From Verrucomicrobiota bacterium (GTDB taxonomy: Bacteria; Verrucomicrobiota; Verrucomicrobiia; Limisphaerales; J093): 64,000 nucleotides of DNA. The notes under the pieces were generated by a model. It made no database searches. It was not told the origin of the DNA and saw nothing but the letters and a program-made list of their open reading frames with translations. Position 1 is the first letter of the stretch. Each line of letters opens with the position of its first letter. The stretch lies in the NCBI GenBank assembly GCA_016716505.1, contig JADJWF010000001.1:682001-746000 (forward strand), written 5' to 3'. The position numbers and the translations under genes were made by a program. Shown one piece after another: positions 43,253 through 53,055 of the stretch.

Positions 43253-46200
43253 TCAGTCCTCCGCGAAGAGGAAGTCCAGGTCCGTTGCCGTCAGGCTGCG
43301 GGCAAACCCCTCCTCGCCCAGCACATCCGCGATGGTCTGCGCCTTGCGTTGCTGCAGGTCCCAGATCTTTTCCTCGACGGTTCCCGGGGCGATCAAGCGA
43401 TAGGCGTTCACGGTCTGGGTCTGGCCGATGCGGTGGGAGCGGTCAATCGCCTGGGCCTCCACCGCGGGATTCCACCACGGATCGTAAAGCACCACGTAGC
43501 TGGCGGTGGTCAGGTTCAACCCCGTGCCCGCCGCGCGGAGACTGAGCAGGAAGATCGAGGGCTTCTCGTCCTGCTGGAATGCCTGGACCACCTCCATCCG
43601 GTTCTTGGTTTCGCCGGTCAGCAAGTAGGTCGGCATTTCCCGCTGTTTGCACTCGGCCTCCAGCAAGAGCAGCATCTGCACGAACTGCGAGAAGATCAGG
43701 ACCTTCTGACCTTCCTGCAGCAGCGGCTCGATCAACTCAAACAGCGTCTCGGTCTTGCCCGAGGGTGAATCGCTGCCCACGAGCGAGGGGTGACAGCAAA
43801 TCTGCCGCAGGCGCGTCAAGGCGGCGAGCACCTGGAGCTTGCTCCGGGCCAGCCCCTTGTCGCGGACCGTCTGCATGACTTTTTCGCGGCTGCGCCGCAG
43901 TTCCGCGAGGTAGAGCATGCGCTGTTGTTCGCCCAGCTCGCAGTCGCGGCGCTCTTCAATGCGATCCGGCAGGTCGCGGGCCACCTGTTTCTTGAGCCGG
44001 CGCAGCAGCAGCGGCCGCAGTTTGGCGGAAAGCTTCCGGCGCGCCATGCGCTGGGCAAATTCCGCGTCCGGCCCCGTCGGTTCGTACGTTTCGTGAAACT
44101 TCTGCTGGTTGCCGAGGTAGCCGGGCTGGACGAAATCCACGATGCTCCAAAGGTCGAGCAAGCGGTTTTCCAGCGGCGTACCGGTGAGCGCGAGACGATG
44201 CTCGGCGCGGAGTTGCTTGACGCTCTGGCTGACTTGGGCGGTCGGGTTCTTGATGAACTGCGCCTCGTCCAGCACCACGGCGCGGAATTCGAACTTCTGC
44301 AGTGCCTCGAGGTCGCGGCGGAGCAGCGCGTAATTGGTGACAATCAGGTCGAACTGCGGGATCTGCTTGCGCAGGTTGTGGCGCGCGGGACCGCTCTCCA
44401 GCACGAGCACCTTGAGGCCGGGCGTGAACTTCTCCGCCTCGCGCCGCCAGTTGTGGAGCACCGAGGCCGGACAGATGACGAGCGCGGGTCGGGCCTTCTT
44501 CGGATTGCGCTCCTTGAGCCACGCCAGCCACGCCAGCGTTTGCAACGTCTTCCCCAGGCCCATGTCGTCCGCGAGGATGCCCCCCAGCTTGATGCGCGAA
44601 AGGTGGCAGAGAAAGTCGTAACCCTCCTTCTGGTACGGACGCATCTCGGCCGTCAACATCGCGGGCAGCGGGACTTTGGCCACGCCCTTGAAGTCCGCGA
44701 TCCGCTCGCGCAAGGCCCTGGCCTCCGGCAGGTCGGCGAACCGCTGAAGACCTTCCTCGCCCAGCGCCGCCGCCTGGATCATGTCCACTTTCTGGCCCAG
44801 CGGTGACAGACCTTCGATGACCAGATCGGCCATCGTCTCGTGCGCCGCCTGGACCGCCTTGACATCCAGCTCGACCCAGCCGCTGTCGGGCAGTTTCACG
44901 AAGCGCGAAGTCGCCGTGGCCAGGCGCTCGAGGTCCGCGGCGGAGAGCTTGAGCCCCTCCTGTTCCCATTCCGCCGAAACCGACAGCCAGTCAATGCCGC
45001 TGCCCTGCACGATCAGCTTCGGCTTCAGTTGGCGCGGCGCCATGAACAGGCGCTGGAAGGCGGGGTTCGCCAGGTAATCGGCCTCCGGCGGCCGGTCGGG
45101 CCAGGCCGCGGCGAGGAGCCCCAGGAAATTGTCGCTCGCGTCGCCCACCCACAACCCCGGCTCGGGGGTGAACCAGTCCAGCCGCCGCAGCCACTGGCTG
45201 GCCTTTTCCAGCCGCGCGTCCTCCAGAATCTCCGGCTTCGACCGGCTGCGGGGAGGATCGTCCGACGGCTGCCACTCATGGCCGTTCCATTGCCAGCGGC
45301 TGCCATCCCGCTCGCTGACGGCCATCAACCGCAGGCGGATGGTGTCCGTCTCGAGTTCAAAGAGGAACTGCGGCCGGGCCTGGTGCGCCACGCAGACCTC
45401 ATCCCAGTTGACCCCGGCTCCGGCGCCATTTTTCCGCAAGTGCGTGATCAGACGGTGGCTCAACTTGCGGACCGGCAGACCGGGCTGCTGAATCAACCGG
45501 CCCAGCAACGAAGGCGGCGGGGCGTTTCGGAGCAGGTAAAAGGCGTTGTGAACCGCGACCAGCGAGGGCTGGCCCGCGAACCACTTCACCGCGTCGAGGG
45601 CGAACTCCTCACCCGACGGAAGCCGTAGCCGGTGCAGAAATGTGAGCTCGCTCGAGCCGTTCTCCAGCCGCGGGGCCAGTTCGGCGAGCTGGCCGGTGAA
45701 CACCACGTTGTCAGGCGTGCCCGCCCACTCCAGCCACGCGGGGCTGCCCCACCGCGCGAGCCACTGCAACAACTCCAGCCCGGCGACCCGGAGCGGCTGG
45801 TCGTTGTCGGCCCGGTCGCGGTAATGGTCCCGCACCCAGACGATGCACTGCCAGTCGCGGGCGGGAAACAACTCCTCCTCGTGGGCCGCCCGCGTGGCGT
45901 GGTCAATCAGTTCGGCCACCGTCTTCGGCTTCTCGCCGGTGCGGGGCTTGTAAAGCAGGAACTCGATGCCCAACTCGTGAAAGCCCGGCTGGCTCGGGCT
46001 GGGGACGGCGCGGACCTGCACCCGCAGATGCGCGCGGGGCGAATCCAGATGGGTCGGCGTCGGCGGCAGCAGCCACTCCTCCATTTCCTCGACCTGCCGC
46101 CGCTCCTGTTCCGCCTGCTCGATCTCCGCGAGGCGGACGGGGTTGGCATACGCGGTCAACTCCGTGGGCACGGCGCGGTTGTTGCGGACGAAAAGGAGGG

Positions 46201-46513
46201 CGGTTTCCTCGAGGCGGCCCGTGCCGCGGGCCTTGAGCAGCCGGGGCCACCAGTGGTTGCCGGGAAAATCGCGGCGGGCGAGGGAAAGCTTGGCGAAGTA
46301 GTCCTCGAGCAGCAGCCAGGCGCGCTGCGAATCATCGCACGTGGCGAACATCTGCAAGAGCTCGCGGCGCTCGGCCACGGCGGCCTTCGAGTCCGACAAT
46401 TCGCGGCGCAGGTCTGCCAGGGCGCCATAGGCGGTATTCAACACCGAGTTTTGCGCGTCGTACTTGCTGCTCGTTCCGACGCGCATCGTTCTTCCGTTCC
46501 GTGCTTTGGCCAT
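43253..46513 (-). CDS. SNF2-family DEAD/DEAH helicase
   Basis: A 1086-residue Swi2/Snf2-type ATPase. The N-terminal ~620 residues have no recognised domain. The C-terminal motor has LRPYQ-like MRPYQKEGYDFLCHL, Walker A DDMGLGKTLQTLAWL, VVLDEAQFIKNP (DEAQ box), LALTGTPLENRLLDLWSIVDFV, KVLIFSQFVQMLLLLE, FLLSLRAAGTGLNLTTASYVVLYDPWWNPAVEAQAIDRSHRIGQ and YRLIAPGTVEEKI. Such bacterial proteins (RapA/HepA-like group) remodel protein-DNA complexes, sometimes in defence or repair. No SWIM zinc motif is seen. The ATG at 46513 is preferred over an upstream in-frame start in low-complexity sequence. Confidence 0.92.
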   Translation of the reverse strand: MAKARNGRTMRVGTSSKYDAQNSVLNTAYGALADLRRELSDSKAAVAERRELLQMFATCDDSQRAWLLLEDYFAKLSLARRDFPGNHWWPRLLKARGTGRLEETALLFVRNNRAVPTELTAYANPVRLAEIEQAEQERRQVEEMEEWLLPPTPTHLDSPRAHLRVQVRAVPSPSQPGFHELGIEFLLYKPRTGEKPKTVAELIDHATRAAHEEELFPARDWQCIVWVRDHYRDRADNDQPLRVAGLELLQWLARWGSPAWLEWAGTPDNVVFTGQLAELAPRLENGSSELTFLHRLRLPSGEEFALDAVKWFAGQPSLVAVHNAFYLLRNAPPPSLLGRLIQQPGLPVRKLSHRLITHLRKNGAGAGVNWDEVCVAHQARPQFLFELETDTIRLRLMAVSERDGSRWQWNGHEWQPSDDPPRSRSKPEILEDARLEKASQWLRRLDWFTPEPGLWVGDASDNFLGLLAAAWPDRPPEADYLANPAFQRLFMAPRQLKPKLIVQGSGIDWLSVSAEWEQEGLKLSAADLERLATATSRFVKLPDSGWVELDVKAVQAAHETMADLVIEGLSPLGQKVDMIQAAALGEEGLQRFADLPEARALRERIADFKGVAKVPLPAMLTAEMRPYQKEGYDFLCHLSRIKLGGILADDMGLGKTLQTLAWLAWLKERNPKKARPALVICPASVLHNWRREAEKFTPGLKVLVLESGPARHNLRKQIPQFDLIVTNYALLRRDLEALQKFEFRAVVLDEAQFIKNPTAQVSQSVKQLRAEHRLALTGTPLENRLLDLWSIVDFVQPGYLGNQQKFHETYEPTGPDAEFAQRMARRKLSAKLRPLLLRRLKKQVARDLPDRIEERRDCELGEQQRMLYLAELRRSREKVMQTVRDKGLARSKLQVLAALTRLRQICCHPSLVGSDSPSGKTETLFELIEPLLQEGQKVLIFSQFVQMLLLLEAECKQREMPTYLLTGETKNRMEVVQAFQQDEKPSIFLLSLRAAGTGLNLTTASYVVLYDPWWNPAVEAQAIDRSHRIGQTQTVNAYRLIAPGTVEEKIWDLQQRKAQTIADVLGEEGFARSLTATDLDFLFAED

Positions 46514-46801
46514 CACAAAATCCAGCTCTCCCTCACCCGCCGGCGGTAAATCGCCGCCCGGTGGGCGGGTGATCGCTCCACAAAAATCCGGGTCCGGGCG
46601 CTGCTTTCCGCACCACGACAAAACCCGTCCCTCATTCTGCTATAGAAGCGGGCTGGCTTTGACAACTGGAATGTGCGCTGAAGCGCACGGCCCGCGCCGA
46701 CGCTTGCCATCGCGCCGGCCCGCCTCAATCATCCGCCTCGCTGGGCGCGGGCCACCAGCAGTTCGCGCCTGCCACCGATCGCCGACTCAGCCAGACCGCG
46801 C

Positions 46802-48334
46802 ATGTCCCTCATCTTTCGCCGCAAACCGCTCGGACGGCTGCTCGCCGACACGGAGAAACCCGAGCATCAACTCCGTCGCACGCTGGGGCCGGTGCAACTC
46901 ACGCTGCTGGGCATTGGGGCGATCGTGGGCGCGGGCATCTTTTCCACGGTGGGCACCGCCGCTGCCGGCGGCGCGAACCACATCGGCGCCGGGCCGGCGC
47001 TGGCGATCTCGTTCGTGATGGTCGCGGTGGCGTGCGGCTTCGCGGCGCTGTGCTACGCGGAGTTCGCCGCCATGGTACCGGTCGCCGGCTCGGCCTACAC
47101 CTACGCCTACGCCACGCTGGGCGAGCTGGTGGCGTGGCTCATCGGCTGGGACCTGATCCTCGAATACGCCGTCAGCAACGCTGCCGTCGCCATCTCGTGG
47201 TCGGGATACTTCCAGGAACTGCTGCGCGGTTTCGGCGTGGTGATCCCGCCGTGGCTCGGCACGGACTACCGGTCTGCCCTGCAGGCCACGGCCCTCGTGG
47301 CGCAAACGGCGGCGGAGGGCGGTGATCTGACCGCGCTTGCGGCGGGGATTCTGCGCGATGCCGAGGCGCTCAAGACGGCCCCGCACGTGCTGGGGCTGCC
47401 CATCGTGTTCAACCTTCCCGCTTTCGGCATCGTGGCCGTGATCACCTGGATCACGCTGATCGGCATCCGCGAGACGGCGCGCGCCAACTCCACCCTGGCC
47501 ATCGCCAAGCTGGCCATCATCGCCTTCTTCATCGTGCTCGGCGCGTTCTATGTGAAGCCGGAAAACTGGACTCCGTTCGCGCCGAACGGCTTTCACGGCA
47601 TCTCCAGCGCGGCGGCGATCATCTTCTTCGCGTACATCGGTTTCGACGCCGTCTCCACGGCCTCCGAGGAGGCGCGCAACCCCCAGCGCGACATGCCCAT
47701 CAGCATCATCGGGAGTCTGGTGGTCTGCACCCTCATCTACGTGGCGGTCGCGTTGGTCCTTACCGGCATGGCCGATTGGAAAACGCTCGGCAACTCCGAG
47801 CCGCTGGCGGCGGTGTTCCGGACGCTCGACATGAACTGGACCGCCGGCATCATCGCCTTCGGCGCGGTGCTGGCGACCACCTCGGCGCTCCTGCCTTTTC
47901 AGGTCGGCCAGACCCGCATCTTTTTCGCAATGGCCCGCGACGGGCTGCTGCCGGCCTGGGCGGCGAAGGTGCATCCCAAGTGGCGGACGCCGCACATCAC
48001 CACGATCCTGACCGGCGTGTTCGTGGCGGCGTTTTCGTCGCTGGCGAACATCGCCGAGCTGGTTGAACTGACGAACATCGGCACGTTGTGGGCGTTCATT
48101 CTGGTGGCGGTGGGCGTGTTGATCTTGCGGCGAACGGACCCGCGCCGGCCGCGGCCGTTTCGGGTGCCGTGGGTGCCGTGGGTGCCGTTGCTGGCGGTGG
48201 GCTGCTGCCTGTTTCTGATGTTCCGGCTCCCGTGGATCACCTGGGTCTGGTTTGCGGGCTGGATGAGCGCCGGGCTGTTGATCTACCTCACCTTTGGCCG
48301 CCACCGCAGCCGGCTGCGCGAGGCGGCGGCCTGA
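46802..48334 (+). CDS. Amino acid permease (APC superfamily, CAT-like)
   Basis: A 510-residue transporter with about 12-13 membrane helices. The first helix LGIGAIVGAGIFSTVGTAAA is the APC substrate-binding signature, and helix 6-7 has FFAYIGFDAVSTASEEARNPQRDMPISI, characteristic of cationic-amino-acid/YfnA-type permeases. An extra segment between helices 4 and 5 (residues ~150-200, DYRSALQATALVAQTAAEGG) is periplasmic or cytoplasmic. Likely a proton-coupled amino-acid importer. Divergent from the SNF2 gene; the restriction-modification locus begins 225 bases downstream on the same strand. Confidence 0.93.
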   Translation: MSLIFRRKPLGRLLADTEKPEHQLRRTLGPVQLTLLGIGAIVGAGIFSTVGTAAAGGANHIGAGPALAISFVMVAVACGFAALCYAEFAAMVPVAGSAYTYAYATLGELVAWLIGWDLILEYAVSNAAVAISWSGYFQELLRGFGVVIPPWLGTDYRSALQATALVAQTAAEGGDLTALAAGILRDAEALKTAPHVLGLPIVFNLPAFGIVAVITWITLIGIRETARANSTLAIAKLAIIAFFIVLGAFYVKPENWTPFAPNGFHGISSAAAIIFFAYIGFDAVSTASEEARNPQRDMPISIIGSLVVCTLIYVAVALVLTGMADWKTLGNSEPLAAVFRTLDMNWTAGIIAFGAVLATTSALLPFQVGQTRIFFAMARDGLLPAWAAKVHPKWRTPHITTILTGVFVAAFSSLANIAELVELTNIGTLWAFILVAVGVLILRRTDPRRPRPFRVPWVPWVPLLAVGCCLFLMFRLPWITWVWFAGWMSAGLLIYLTFGRHRSRLREAAA

Positions 48335-48558
48335 GAGTGGCGTCCCCGCGGGGTGGCGGCCAGGAGGCCGTCGGGATTGGCCCGGAGCCACTTCGGAGCC
48401 CTTGGGCAGATCGCCCGGCGCAGAGGAAAGGCTGCCTCGACCGGCGTTCGCGGCCCGACGCCAGGCCGGTGCCCGGGTCAGTCATCCGCCCTCGCCGTCG
48501 GCGGGAGGACCGCGGTTTGTGCTTCATGCAGTCTCGCGGCTGCCCTAATCTGCATCGC

Positions 48559-51500
48559 ATGCCAGATCCTCGGAAAAAGGGGGCACCACGCAAGAACGCC
48601 CAGTCCTACCGGCACCGCGACGCCGACCTGCCGGCCCGCCCAGAAATCGGCGCGCAAGCCCACTTCAAGCAGGCCAAGCCGCCGACCACCTACCGCTACG
48701 ACTCCTCCCTCGCCCCCGAACTCTGCTGGGACAGCCAGAACCCCGCCCGCGAAACCGCCGAAGCCCTCATCGCCCAGCTTTCGGACCTCGGACTTCGGAT
48801 TTCGGACCTGGCCGCGCAACCGCCCACCAAGGAACGCGACCGTGCACTCGCGGAACTCAGGGCAAACATCACCGACGCCCGCCGCCGCCTGCTCGGCCTC
48901 TCCGGCCCCTTCCTCAACTGGGCCGGCAAGGCCGAGCGCCTCAGCTTCGACGTGCCCACCCTCCCGCTCTTCGTCCACGAGCGCCTCTCCACCGCCGCCA
49001 TCCTTGACACCCTCAAGGGCCACCGGCGCAACAAGCAGGACGATTTCCTCAACAACCTCTTTGGCTTCCGGGAGCGCCCGCTGGCCGACCAGGTCCTCCG
49101 CGCCTACGAACACCGCGATCAATGGGTCAACCGCCTCATCCTCGGCGATTCGCTGGTGGTGATGAACTCGCTCCTGCGCTTCGAGTCCCTCGGCGGCCAG
49201 GTGCAGATGATCTACATGGACCCGCCCTACGGCGTGAGGTTCGGCTCCAACTTCCAGCCCTTCGTCCGCAAACGCGACGTGGCCCACAACGACGACGCCG
49301 ACCTGACCCGCGAGCCGGAGATGGTGCAGGCCTACCGCGACACCTGGGAACTCGGCCTCCACTCCTACCTCACCTATTTGCGCGACCGCCTCCTGCTCGC
49401 CCGCGAACTCCTCGCCCCCAGCGGCAGCATCTTCGTCCAAATCTCGGATGAAAACCTCCATCACGTCCGCGAAATCATGGATGAAGTGTTCGGCACCGAC
49501 TGCTTTATTTGCACAATCGTGGTGAAGAAGAAGGGCAGCCAGAAAAGTTCTTTCATGGACCCGGTGAATGACTACTTGCTCTGGTATGGCAAGTCGCCAA
49601 GGCAAGAGGGCAAAACGAAGTTCAAGTCTGTCTTCGTGAAACGTGAACTCGACCTTGAGACTCTGGGAGAGTTCAAACTCGTGGAGCTTCCCGATGGGCG
49701 CGAGTTCCCGATCTCCGCTGTCCCGAATGCCGAAGGCGAACTAGTTGATTACCGAACTTTCCCCAAGCAACTCTTTGCCGACCATCCCGGCGCGCGGCTC
49801 TTTCGAGCCAATCCTCTCACGAGTGGGGGCGAACGGAAAAACCAGAGTTTGCCGTTCAAGTTCGGCGGTCGCGTGTTCACGCCGCCAAAGGGTTCTTGCT
49901 GGAAGACGACGGTTCAGACCGACGATGGCTCGGTTCCTGGAATGACTCGGCTTGCTGAAACAAAGCGCCTCCTTCCCGGCGATTCGCAACTCAGTTTCAA
50001 GCGCTATCTCGACGACTTCGGCTTCATTCCGCTTTCAAATTGGTGGGACGGTTTAGGCGGCGCATCCGAGCCACTCTATGTCGTTCAGACGAACACCGAG
50101 ATTGTTCAGCGTTGCCTGCTGATGACCACCGACCCCGGCGACTTGGTGCTCGACCCGACGTGCGGGAGCGGGACGACGGCGTTTGTGGCCGAGCAGTGGG
50201 GTCGCCGCTGGATCACCTGCGACACCAGCCGCGTGCCGCTCGCCCTCGCCCGCCAGCGCCTCCTCACCGCCACGTTCGATTACTACCAGATCAATGCCAG
50301 TCGCGCCGAACAAGCGCCAGAGGACTGGCGCACTCCAAAAGCTCCGCCCGCGCCGACGCGCCCCGGTCCACGCGCCAGCGTCTTGGACTGCGGCAGTCCT
50401 CTGCCGCTTTCTTCCCCTGACGACCTCCCCAACAGCCCGGCCAACGGTTTCGTCTATAAACGCCGCCAGAACGCCAAGGGCGAGGAAGTCGGCGGCATCG
50501 TCCCGCACATCACACTCAAAAGCACCGCCAACAACGAACCGCCCGCCGAGGAAGTGTTGGTGGACTGCCCCGAGATCGTGAAGGGCGTGGTGCGCGTGAC
50601 CGGCCCGTTCACCTTCGAGGCCACCATTCCCGCCGCCGAGGGCCTGGACACCGAGCCGGAAACGCCCGGCATCCAAGGCGAGGCGCACGAGAATTACGTG
50701 GGCCGGATGCTGGAGGTGCTGCGCCGCGCGCCCGTCTTGCGCCTGCCCGGCAACAAGACCGTCACGCTCAAGAACATCCGTCCGCCGGCCAAGACGCTCG
50801 CGCTTTCGGCGGAGGCGGTGGTAGCCGCCGACGTCAGTCGGCGCACTTCTTCACCGGCGGAAAGTCAGCGCGGCCTCACGTCCGCGGCTACGGAGGAGCC
50901 ACCCGTGGCCATCCTCTTCGGCCCGGAGAACGGCGCGATTTCGGAGCGGCTGGTGCGCGAGGCGTGGGACGAGGCGGGGTTGAAACACTACGCGCACCTT
51001 TACGTCATCGGCTTCGCCATTGACCCGAAGGCGCGGCAGTTCATTGAGAGCGCCGGGCAGATTGGGATTCCCTGCACGTATTTGCAGGCGACGATGGACC
51101 TGCAAATGGGCGACCTGCTCAAGAACATGCGGTCGAGCCAGGTGTTCAGCGTGTGCGGGCTGCCGGATGTGAAGGTGAGCCGCAAAGAGACGCAAAAAGG
51201 CGCAGAGAAGCAAGGTGAGGAAGTTCAATGGCAGGTCGAGCTGCTGGGGCTGGACACGTTTGATCCGGTGACGATGGAGGTGGACCACCTGAAGGGAGCG
51301 GACGTGCCGGCGTGGTTCCTAGACACGGATTACAACGGCATGGTGTTCCGGGTGCGGCAGGCGTTCTTCCCGCGCACTGGCGCGTGGGAGAACTTGAAGA
51401 AGGCGCTGCGGGCGGAGTTCGAGGACACGGTCTGGGACCACCTAGCCGGCACGACGAGCGCCCCATTCCCCGCCGGCGAGCACGGCCAGATCGCCGTGAA

Positions 51501-51561
51501 GGTGATTGACCCGCGCGGGAACGAGTTGCTGGTGGTGAAGAGGCTGGAGGAGACGAAATGA
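48559..51561 (+). CDS. Type III-like DNA methyltransferase (Mod), 1000 residues
   Basis: A beta-class adenine-specific methyltransferase: motif IV DPPY (221-224) comes before SAM motif I DPTCGSGTT (532-540). It would protect host sites and give sequence specificity to the partner Res. At 1000 residues it is much longer than typical Mod (~550-680); an extra C-terminal ~400-residue part includes ILFGPENGAISERLVREAWDEAGLKHYAHLYVIGFAIDPKARQFI (uncharacterised). The region between the two motifs (about 49495-50110) is visibly lower in GC than the flanks, as expected for a swapped target-recognition domain. Short repeat-like inserts occur in frame at 48779-48812, 50371-50420 and 51181-51230. The stop overlaps the ATPase start (ATGA, 51558-51561). 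Confidence 0.92.
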   Translation: MPDPRKKGAPRKNAQSYRHRDADLPARPEIGAQAHFKQAKPPTTYRYDSSLAPELCWDSQNPARETAEALIAQLSDLGLRISDLAAQPPTKERDRALAELRANITDARRRLLGLSGPFLNWAGKAERLSFDVPTLPLFVHERLSTAAILDTLKGHRRNKQDDFLNNLFGFRERPLADQVLRAYEHRDQWVNRLILGDSLVVMNSLLRFESLGGQVQMIYMDPPYGVRFGSNFQPFVRKRDVAHNDDADLTREPEMVQAYRDTWELGLHSYLTYLRDRLLLARELLAPSGSIFVQISDENLHHVREIMDEVFGTDCFICTIVVKKKGSQKSSFMDPVNDYLLWYGKSPRQEGKTKFKSVFVKRELDLETLGEFKLVELPDGREFPISAVPNAEGELVDYRTFPKQLFADHPGARLFRANPLTSGGERKNQSLPFKFGGRVFTPPKGSCWKTTVQTDDGSVPGMTRLAETKRLLPGDSQLSFKRYLDDFGFIPLSNWWDGLGGASEPLYVVQTNTEIVQRCLLMTTDPGDLVLDPTCGSGTTAFVAEQWGRRWITCDTSRVPLALARQRLLTATFDYYQINASRAEQAPEDWRTPKAPPAPTRPGPRASVLDCGSPLPLSSPDDLPNSPANGFVYKRRQNAKGEEVGGIVPHITLKSTANNEPPAEEVLVDCPEIVKGVVRVTGPFTFEATIPAAEGLDTEPETPGIQGEAHENYVGRMLEVLRRAPVLRLPGNKTVTLKNIRPPAKTLALSAEAVVAADVSRRTSSPAESQRGLTSAATEEPPVAILFGPENGAISERLVREAWDEAGLKHYAHLYVIGFAIDPKARQFIESAGQIGIPCTYLQATMDLQMGDLLKNMRSSQVFSVCGLPDVKVSRKETQKGAEKQGEEVQWQVELLGLDTFDPVTMEVDHLKGADVPAWFLDTDYNGMVFRVRQAFFPRTGAWENLKKALRAEFEDTVWDHLAGTTSAPFPAGEHGQIAVKVIDPRGNELLVVKRLEETK

Positions 51562-52973
51562 AGGATCCGACCCTGTTCCAGCTCCTCTCGCGCGGGATGG
51601 AAACCACGCTCCGGAACCTGAACCCGTGGTGGCGCGGCGAGGCGTTGCTGGGCTTGCCGCCCGTGCGGCGGTGGGCCTTCGAACCGATGCAACGGCACCT
51701 ACGCGAGGGCACCGTACCGTGCGTCGTGTTGCGCGGACCACGGCAGATCGGGAAGACCACGCTGCTGAACCAGTTGATCGCGGCGGAACTGGCGGCCGGC
51801 ATGGCCCCGAAGCGAATGCTACGGCTCCAGTTCGACGAACTGCCCGAACTGCGCAGACTCTCCATGCCGCTGGTGGAGTTGGTGCGGTGGTTTGAAGAGA
51901 ACGTCGCCGGCAAAACGATGAACCAGGCGGCCAACGAAGGTGCGCCGTTTCTCGTCTTTCTCGATGAAGTTCAGAACTTGGAGGACTGGGCACCGCAACT
52001 GAAACACTTGCTGGACATCGGTCGGGTCCGCGCGGTGGTGACCGGCAGTTCGGCGCTACGCATCGAGGCGGGACGCGACAGTCTGGCGGGCCGGATTCGG
52101 ACCTTGGAGATGGGGCCGCTCCTGCTGCGGGAGATCGGACAAGTGCGGGGCTTGGGGGCGCTGGAGGCCGCGCTGCCAGATAATGGGTTGACGCCGTTGA
52201 AGGGAAAAGAGACCTGGCTCGACCTGCGCGCCTCGGGCGAACGACAATCCGAATTGCGCAGACTCGTCTTTGCCGCGTTCAGCGAACGAGGAGCCTATCC
52301 TTACGCCCACGTCAACCCGGCGGAACCGTGGGAAAGTCTGGCGGAACACCTGACGGAAACGGTGGTGCGGCGCGCCATCCAACACGACCTCCGGCTGGGA
52401 CCCCGGGGACAGAAGCGTGACGAAAGCCTGCTGGCCGAGGTGTTTCGTCTGGGTTGCACCTACATTGGCCAATCGCCGTCGCAGAGCAGCTACCTTGCGG
52501 AACTCCAACGCTCGTTACGGGCCAACCTCGGCTGGCAACGCGTGCTGGCGTATCTGAGGTTTCTGGACGCTACGCTGCTGCTCCGCTTGATCGAACCGTT
52601 GGAACTGCGCCTCAAACGCAAGCGGGGGGCGCCCAAACTGTGCCTGTGCGACCATGCCTTGCGCGCGGCCTGGCTGCGGGAAACCATTCCCCTCACGCCG
52701 GCGGGCTTGCTGGCCGCCCCGCATCTGCACGACCTCGCCGGCCGCATCGCCGAGAGCGTGGTCGGCTACTTCTTCAAGTCCATCTACGGCCTGGGAGTGC
52801 ATCATTTCCCGGAGCGCGCGGCGGAGCCGGAAGTGGATTTCATTCTGACGGTGGGCGAACAGCGCATTCCGGTGGAGGTGAAATACCGCCGCCGCATTGA
52901 GCATGCGGACACGCGGGGACTGCGGGCCTTCATGGACAAGGCCCATTACAACGCCCCTTCGGCCTGCTGGTGA
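51558..52973 (+). CDS. AAA ATPase with DUF4143-type C-terminus, late frameshift
   Basis: A protein of 471 residues as read: Walker A GPRQIGKTT (60-68), Walker B FLVFLDEVQNLEDW, sensor VVTGSSALRI, then a C-terminal DUF4143 part ending EVDFILTVGEQRIPVEVKYRR, a PD-(D/E)xK-like D...ExK pattern. Such ATPases are often orphan or toxin-linked; here it lies between mod and res with a 4-base overlap, so it is part of this locus. The frame ends prematurely at 52973: adding one C to the four-C run at 52954-52957 would continue as NAPFGLLVTLDDAPG to a TGA at 53048-53050, giving ~497 residues and a normal spacing to res. Core domains are intact. Confidence 0.85.
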   Translation: MKDPTLFQLLSRGMETTLRNLNPWWRGEALLGLPPVRRWAFEPMQRHLREGTVPCVVLRGPRQIGKTTLLNQLIAAELAAGMAPKRMLRLQFDELPELRRLSMPLVELVRWFEENVAGKTMNQAANEGAPFLVFLDEVQNLEDWAPQLKHLLDIGRVRAVVTGSSALRIEAGRDSLAGRIRTLEMGPLLLREIGQVRGLGALEAALPDNGLTPLKGKETWLDLRASGERQSELRRLVFAAFSERGAYPYAHVNPAEPWESLAEHLTETVVRRAIQHDLRLGPRGQKRDESLLAEVFRLGCTYIGQSPSQSSYLAELQRSLRANLGWQRVLAYLRFLDATLLLRLIEPLELRLKRKRGAPKLCLCDHALRAAWLRETIPLTPAGLLAAPHLHDLAGRIAESVVGYFFKSIYGLGVHHFPERAAEPEVDFILTVGEQRIPVEVKYRRRIEHADTRGLRAFMDKAHYNAPSACW

Positions 52974-53055
52974 CGCTGGACGATGCCCCCGGCTCGGAGG
53001 ACCCGCGCATCGTCTCCTTGCCGCTTTCGACGGTGCTGTTGCTGCGGTGACCGCC

